Assembly: GCA_003132825.1 (NCBI GenBank)
Contig: PKYX01000412.1
Coordinates: forward strand, 1,915-10,065
DNA length: 8,151 bases
From: Acidobacteriaceae bacterium
GTDB lineage: Bacteria; Acidobacteriota; Terriglobia; Terriglobales; Acidobacteriaceae
Direction of reading: 5' to 3'
Shown: positions 5,612-8,151 of the stretch, one piece after another
How the letters are laid out: each line of letters starts with the position of its first letter
How positions within the stretch are numbered: the first letter of the stretch is position 1
Made by a program: the position numbers and the translations under genes
Notes under the pieces: generated by a model
Databases searched by the model: none
What the model was told of the DNA's origin: nothing
The model's input: only the letters and a program-made list of their open reading frames with translations

Positions 5612-5723
5612 GAACTTCTGCGCCACGAAACGACCGCGTTTCCCATCCTCGGCCTTATAGATCGCTCCCAACCCGCCGCCCAGGTTTCTCGATGATGCGG
5701 TAGCGCAAGATGGTTTGGCCGAG
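5585..5723 (-). pseudogene. Remnant of a Ser/Thr protein kinase N-lobe, frameshifted
   Basis: On the minus strand two adjacent frames together spell the start of a bacterial Hanks-type kinase. From 5723 to 5685 the reading is 'LGQTILRYRIIEK'. From 5683 down to about 5585, one base shifted, it is 'LGGGLGAIYKAEDGKRGRF' followed by 'VAQKFLPDEIA'. This is the usual 'YRI.EKLGGGGMG.VYKAED..L.R.VALKFLP' block: glycine-rich ATP loop and the invariant Lys in 'VAQKF'. The shift sits in GTTT (5684-5687, AAAC on the coding strand), which has four bases where one codon is expected. Homology ends at about 5585; the rest of the kinase (helix C, HRD, DFG) is absent, and the downstream sequence is the convergent WG fragment. 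Dead gene fragment. Confidence 0.75.
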
Positions 5724-6397
5724 CACGGGCAGCGAGTCGCACCGCGCTGAAACGCAAGTCCATGAAACGCTGGACGTTGGCCGTGGGTTGAGAGGGTTGA
5801 GGAGAAACCATCCGATCGCCAACAAATGTCAGATCGGTCCGTCACTTTGAGCGTACTTCGAGAACTGAGCAATATAGAGCAGTCGCACCGCCAGGCGCAC
5901 GATGTAATGGTCTGAAGGGCGTGACGGGTCCTCGGCACTGGGCGCCACATTGCCAGACGCAAGCTGATGACCCAAATCGCGGACGTGGGATTAAAGCCCG
6001 ACCGGGGGCGCAACCCCCCAAGGAAAGAGACGGCAAATTGGCTAAACTAAAGATCAAGGGAAGACTTACGACGAAGGAATTAGCGACTTACGGCATTGCT
6101 GAAACGCAGCCCGATGAAGCCAACGCCAACGGAGAACAGGAAGAAACTCTGGATAGCGGCGCCGTGGTTTCCGAGCCCACGCGCTTGTTTTCTGAATCGT
6201 AGGCTGAAAACGATAGGCCTCGGAGAACCACCACGGATTGTCCCGCGGGGCATCTCACTTCTTGAATTGCCCGAAGGAACATTTTGCCTAAAGGCAAGCA
6301 ATCCCCGGACTGATACGCAATCAGCCGCGTCGAGTACCGCGAACAAATGCAGGAGACTTCCTCGATCTCGTCGAAGAAGCAAAATGAGGCGCCAGCC
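5724..6397. other. About 670 bp without a convincing gene; probable decayed DNA
   Basis: Several frames are open for 50-100 codons on both strands, but none has a good ribosome binding site or a recognisable protein. A minus-strand stretch at 5829-5990 is open without an ATG and has protein-like composition ('DHYIVRLAVRLLYIAQFSKY'). A plus-strand stretch at about 6034-6202 reads 'KLAKLKIKGRLTTKELATYG' then turns acidic. Both are flanked by stops. With the kinase and WG remnants to the left, the simplest reading is that several genes have decayed here. The right end must hold the promoter of the response regulator, but I see no clear -35/-10 pair. Confidence 0.4.
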
Positions 6398-6835
6398 ATG
6401 AACGAAACCGTGTTGCTCATCGACGACAGCAAGTTTCTGCGCAGGACAAACGAATTGGCAGTTTCGAGGTCAGGATACCGCGTTCTGGTTGCGGCAGACG
6501 GGGACGAAGGATTGCGCTTGGCCCGCGAGAAGGTTCCTGACGTCATTGTGCTCGATATACTTTTGCCCAAACTCTCTGGGGAGCAGTTGATCCAGGCGCT
6601 CAAGGCGGACCCGAACACTACGCAAATCCCGATTATCGTGTTGAGTAGCCTTCCTCAGAGCAACGAAGCGAAGCTCAGGAATGCGGGCGCTGCTGCATAT
6701 TTGGAGAAGTCGAAGTTGGCGATCGAGGCTGGCTCAACGATCCTGATTCAAGCGATCGAGAGTGTCCTCCGACAGCGAAGCCAGAACTCGCGAGAGTCGA
6801 CGCTGGCCGTTTCTGACGGCGGTGTGATTCGATAG
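6398..6835 (+). CDS. Stand-alone response regulator receiver protein (CheY-like)
   Basis: Single-domain phospho-acceptor protein of two-component signalling; it would be phosphorylated by a histidine kinase encoded elsewhere. From ATG 6398 (145 aa) the REC domain fills residues 4 to about 123. The acidic pair is Asp9-Asp10 in 'VLLIDDSKF', the phospho-Asp is Asp53 in 'VIVLDILLPK', the switch Ser is Ser83 or Ser84 in 'IIVLSSLPQ', and the conserved Lys is Lys104 in 'AYLEKSK'. All are present, so it should be functional. About 20 polar residues follow, with no DNA-binding or output domain. I prefer ATG 6398 because the domain starts there and GAGG (6385-6388) lies 9 nt upstream; an in-frame ATG at 6347 would add 17 residues but has no Shine-Dalgarno. 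A 202-bp gap follows, with GC-rich inverted repeats around 6881-6904 but no T-run. No kinase is adjacent. Confidence 0.92.
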   Translation: MNETVLLIDDSKFLRRTNELAVSRSGYRVLVAADGDEGLRLAREKVPDVIVLDILLPKLSGEQLIQALKADPNTTQIPIIVLSSLPQSNEAKLRNAGAAAYLEKSKLAIEAGSTILIQAIESVLRQRSQNSRESTLAVSDGGVIR

Positions 6836-7037
6836 CTATCTAGGAAATCCCCGGTTCCTCTGAAATCCGCACCCGCGACGCCGCCTTGGCGGGGAAAAGC
6901 CCCCAATTCCCCTGTATCGGTCTTGGCAGGTTTCCTCGCACCACCTTTCGCAACGCTAATAAGCTTGCGGTTACCATTTCGCTCCGCCGTTGGTTATGAT
7001 TCTTCGCTGTGATCTTGTGCAGTCGAATGAGGTGACT

Positions 7038-7805
7038 ATGCTGCAAGGCCAGACGGCTCTGGTGACTGGAGCCAGCCGAGGGATCGGGAAGGAAATCGCC
7101 CTTGAGCTAGCGCGGAATGGATACCGCGTAGCGGTGAACTACTACAACGATCCCGCGTCTCTGGTGGATGCGACCGTAGCTGAGATTCGTGCCCTGCAAG
7201 CCGACGTACTTCCCATTGAGGCGGACATCCGGTCCAGCAGCCAGGTGACTGCGATGTTCGAACGAGTAATCGCCACTTTCGGGCGGCTCGATCTCTTGGT
7301 CAACAATGCCGGAGTACAGACGTGGAAACCCCTCCTGCAGGTGACCGAGGAAGAATGGGACCTGGTCGTCGATACCAACTTGAAGGGTTGCTTCCTATGC
7401 ACGCAACAAGCCGCCAGGTACATGAAAGACCATGGAGGAGGGGCGATCGTGAACCTTGGCTCGGGTTGCAACAAACTCGCATTTCCGTCTTTGGTGGCCT
7501 ACACGGCGAGCAAGGGCGGAATTGAGATGCTCACCAAAGAGGCCGCGGTTGAGTTGGGTCCGTATGGAATACGGGTGAACTGCGTGGCACCCGGGTCGAT
7601 CGAGTCCGAGCGCACCAGAACGGAAGACGCGAACTATGCCGGAACATGGTCCAAGCTCACTCCCTTAGGGCGTGTGGGTACAGCCGCCGACATTGCGCCC
7701 ACCGTCGTTTTTCTCGCCAGCCAGGGAGCATCGTTCATCAGCGGACAAACCATTTGGATCGATGGAGCGCTGTTCACGCAGGCGCAATGGCCGTATAAGA
7801 AGTGA
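7038..7805 (+). CDS. Classical short-chain dehydrogenase/reductase (FabG / glucose 1-dehydrogenase-like)
   Basis: NAD(P)-dependent cytoplasmic oxidoreductase, 255 aa, the normal size for classical SDRs. The Rossmann nucleotide loop is 'TGASRGIG' (residues 10-17). 'NNAG' is at 89-92, and the catalytic tetrad is Asn114, Ser142, Tyr155 and Lys159 ('AYTASKG'), with the usual 13-residue Ser-Tyr spacing. 'VAPG' follows the active site, and 'FISGQTIWIDGAL' is the standard C-terminal segment. 'VNYYNDP' after the second strand, without an acidic residue at the strand end, suggests NADP(H) preference; this is inference. ATG 7038 has GAGG (7029-7032) with 5 nt spacing and starts right at the fold; an upstream in-frame ATG at 6990 would add 16 unlikely residues. 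The substrate cannot be assigned: such proteins are often annotated as 3-oxoacyl-ACP reductase or glucose 1-dehydrogenase, and there is no fatty-acid or sugar gene nearby. Confidence 0.93.
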   Translation: MLQGQTALVTGASRGIGKEIALELARNGYRVAVNYYNDPASLVDATVAEIRALQADVLPIEADIRSSSQVTAMFERVIATFGRLDLLVNNAGVQTWKPLLQVTEEEWDLVVDTNLKGCFLCTQQAARYMKDHGGGAIVNLGSGCNKLAFPSLVAYTASKGGIEMLTKEAAVELGPYGIRVNCVAPGSIESERTRTEDANYAGTWSKLTPLGRVGTAADIAPTVVFLASQGASFISGQTIWIDGALFTQAQWPYKK

Positions 7806-7906
7806 GGCGTGGTGCCTAGACCCGGTCTGGCGTGCGGCTGATCAACCGGCGGCTGGGCTCCGCGCCAAGAGCGACGGGCAGATTTCGGGATCATAATGGA
7901 TGCGAC

Positions 7907-7913
7907 GGGAGGG
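7907..7913 (+). promoter_or_regulatory. Ribosome binding site selecting ATG 7917
   Basis: GGGAGGG with its GGAGG core 4 nt before ATG 7917. The in-frame ATG at 7896 has only GGGA (7887-7890) upstream, so 7917 is the better start. Confidence 0.55.
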
Positions 7914-7916
7914 CCT

Positions 7917-8151
7917 ATGACGCAGGGACAGTCTGTGGGTGCTCCACCTGTCGGGCTTACGGCACGATGGCTCAACGCGGTGGGTTCCCTCGCAGTGGGA
8001 ACGGGATTCTTCGCGCTGTGGTTTTGGCTGCTTCCCGGGTGGCTCGGTTTCCAAGTAGAGATGGGGGAGGCGGCCCGTTGGCGGTGGCTGGCGGCGGTTC
8101 CGTCGGTGCTGGGATTCGCGGCTGCTCTCCGCTGCGTATGGGACTTCGGCT
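7917..8151 (+). CDS. Probable isoprenylcysteine carboxyl methyltransferase-family membrane protein, 5' part
   Basis: N-terminal 78 residues of a membrane protein whose 3' end lies beyond the window. A polar start is followed by a helix at about residues 19-40 ('LNAVGSLAVGTGFFALWFWL'), an amphipathic loop, and a second helix at about 55-72 ending 'AALRCVWDFG'. The pattern of two helices, with the second closing on a Cys-Val-Trp-Asp-Phe-like segment, matches my memory of bacterial ICMT/phospholipid-methyltransferase-like proteins, where 'GRGTPAPFDPP' and a catalytic 'YRYVRNPMY' region follow. Those diagnostic motifs would be just outside the window, so the call rests on the N-terminal pattern only. 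It lies 111 bp downstream of the SDR gene on the same strand, and a shared transcript is possible. Alternative: an unrelated two-helix membrane protein. Confidence 0.55.
   Translation, partial: MTQGQSVGAPPVGLTARWLNAVGSLAVGTGFFALWFWLLPGWLGFQVEMGEAARWRWLAAVPSVLGFAAALRCVWDFG

Noticed and set aside
5921..6202. 93-codon plus-strand frame from GTG 5921
   Set aside because: AAGGG is only 1 nt from the GTG, the N-terminal half is Pro/Arg-rich and unlike a protein, and no family is recognised. The C-terminal half is mentioned in the gap note as possible decay.
6088..6618. 176-codon minus-strand frame opposite the response regulator
   Set aside because: Antisense to a complete REC domain; Ser/Arg-rich composition typical of a shadow frame.
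6831..6840. Palindrome GATAGCTATC across the response-regulator stop codon
   Set aside because: Single 10-bp palindrome, expected by chance in a window this long, with no supporting context.
7814..7831. Inverted repeat GCC..AGA/TCT..GGC after the SDR gene
   Set aside because: Short, bulged, and no T-run; too weak to call a terminator.

Overview
The window most likely comes from a soil-type Acidobacteriota chromosome, probably class Terriglobia. I infer this from protein style, not from any marker gene. The signs are a small secreted protein with an 'NVPFDFVVGG.TLPAGEYTV' core, a TIGR03118-type secreted protein ending in the Ig-like / hydrophobic / GCGGG tail common in that phylum, WG-repeat and Ser/Thr kinase remnants, and a CheY-like regulator with the 'VLLIDDSKFLRR' start. 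All intact genes lie on the + strand. They are mostly separated by 50-700 bp gaps, so this is a loose series of single genes and not one operon.

Left part (1-2008): the 3' end of a secreted blue-copper protein (cupredoxin), an ECF-type RNA polymerase sigma factor with no anti-sigma gene beside it, a 510-bp gap with a perfect 8-bp hairpin, and a small secreted protein of unknown function.

Centre (2009-4957): a large secreted protein with a TIGR03118 domain plus an Ig-like domain and a hydrophobic tail. Its best start is a TTG with a good ribosome binding site. A long UUCG-capped hairpin follows it, then a four-helix membrane protein resembling DUF420. A 490-bp gap then holds a tiny ORF with a perfect Shine-Dalgarno, a second weak small ORF and a terminator-like hairpin just before tatA.

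Right part (4958-8151): a lone tatA gene; a WG-repeat gene fragment overlapping its stop and broken by a one-base frameshift; on the opposite strand, a frameshifted remnant of the N-terminal lobe of a Ser/Thr protein kinase; about 670 bp with no convincing gene; a stand-alone receiver-domain response regulator; a classical SDR oxidoreductase with all catalytic residues; and the 5' end of a membrane protein that looks like an isoprenylcysteine-carboxyl-methyltransferase-family methylase.

I see no mobile element, CRISPR array, tRNA, rRNA or clearly new multi-gene system. The most notable features are the decay zone at about 5161-6340 (two broken genes facing each other), the structured RNA elements at 3762-3799 and 4878-4911, and the unusual C-terminus of the TIGR03118 protein.
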